Assembly: GCA_905201305.1 (NCBI GenBank)
Contig: CAJKNS010000188.1
Coordinates: forward strand, 1 to 5,031
Origin: an uncultured Eubacteriales bacterium
GTDB lineage: Bacteria > Bacillota > Clostridia > Oscillospirales > Oscillospiraceae
DNA length: 5,031 nucleotides
Direction of reading: 5' to 3'
A program made the position numbers and the translations under genes. Positions 4,953 to 5,031 of the stretch are shown here, piece by piece (within the stretch, counting starts at the first letter, position 1; every line of letters begins with the position of its first letter). The notes beneath the pieces are model-generated. The model did no database searches. It was not told where the DNA came from and saw only the letters and a list, made by a program, of their open reading frames with translations.

Positions 4953-5031
4953 CGGCACTGTGGGTGCTGCTGATTATTCTGATAATTCTGGCGGCACTGT
5001 GGCTTCTTCCGCTGCGGCTGCTGCTGCGCTA
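4949..5031 (+). CDS. N-terminus of a membrane protein, probably DUF2953 (cut by window end)
   Basis: An open frame starts at the ATG overlapping the scpB stop (ATGA) and runs out of the window after 27 codons. GAGGAA at 4935-4940 is 8 nt upstream. The visible residues are one strongly hydrophobic segment starting MTALWVLLIILIILAAL, then LPLRLLLR, a typical N-terminal membrane anchor. The short hydrophobic start ending in PLRLxLR and the place directly after scpB fit the DUF2953 family, which in clostridial genomes often sits there ahead of a gerW/ytfJ-type sporulation gene. The family call rests mostly on context because the conserved body lies outside the window. Confidence 0.6.
   Translation, partial: MTALWVLLIILIILAALWLLPLRLLLR

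Overview
The window reads as chromosomal DNA of a low-to-mid-GC Gram-positive anaerobe, most likely a clostridial (Oscillospiraceae/Ruminococcaceae-type) gut bacterium. This is inferred from gene content: a YlmH-type S4 protein, a short UPF0291/DUF896 protein, a DUF1294 membrane protein, two M50 intramembrane proteases, and the order site-2 protease, scpA, scpB, then a hydrophobic DUF2953-like N-terminus. No phage, transposase, CRISPR, tRNA or rRNA gene was found. No taxonomic search could be run.

Region 1 (1-205) has no convincing gene. It holds an AT-rich array of small perfect hairpins separated by copies of ATTTCA(C) and bracketed by a 9-bp inverted repeat. This is the least explained part of the window. 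Region 2 (206-1664, + strand) is a compact cluster: ylmH-like RNA-binding protein, a GNAT acetyltransferase, and a 68-residue DUF896 protein whose start lies 44 bp inside the acetyltransferase gene. A two-part hairpin terminator (1672-1719) closes it and probably serves the convergent genes too.

Region 3 (1717-2750, - strand), read from right to left, encodes a 60-residue single-pass membrane protein, a 191-residue SpoIVFB-like M50 metalloprotease overlapping it by 22 bp, and an 88-residue DUF1294 membrane protein. The small protein plus protease could be a regulator/protease pair, but this is inference.

Region 4 (2751-2852) is a divergent intergenic region with a good extended -10 sigma-A promoter for the + strand and a 6-bp inverted repeat just upstream of it. 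Region 5 (2853-5031, + strand) is a tightly coupled operon: a second M50 site-2 protease, scpA, scpB and the start of a membrane protein cut by the window end. ScpA and ScpB are the non-SMC subunits of bacterial condensin, which compacts and segregates the chromosome. Junctions are 10 nt, a 1-nt TGATG overlap and a 4-nt ATGA overlap, which suggests translational coupling.

Most of the window is ordinary core or near-core clostridial sequence. The parts worth a second look are the hairpin array, the small-protein/protease pair, the long acetyltransferase/DUF896 overlap, and the divergent promoter with its palindrome.
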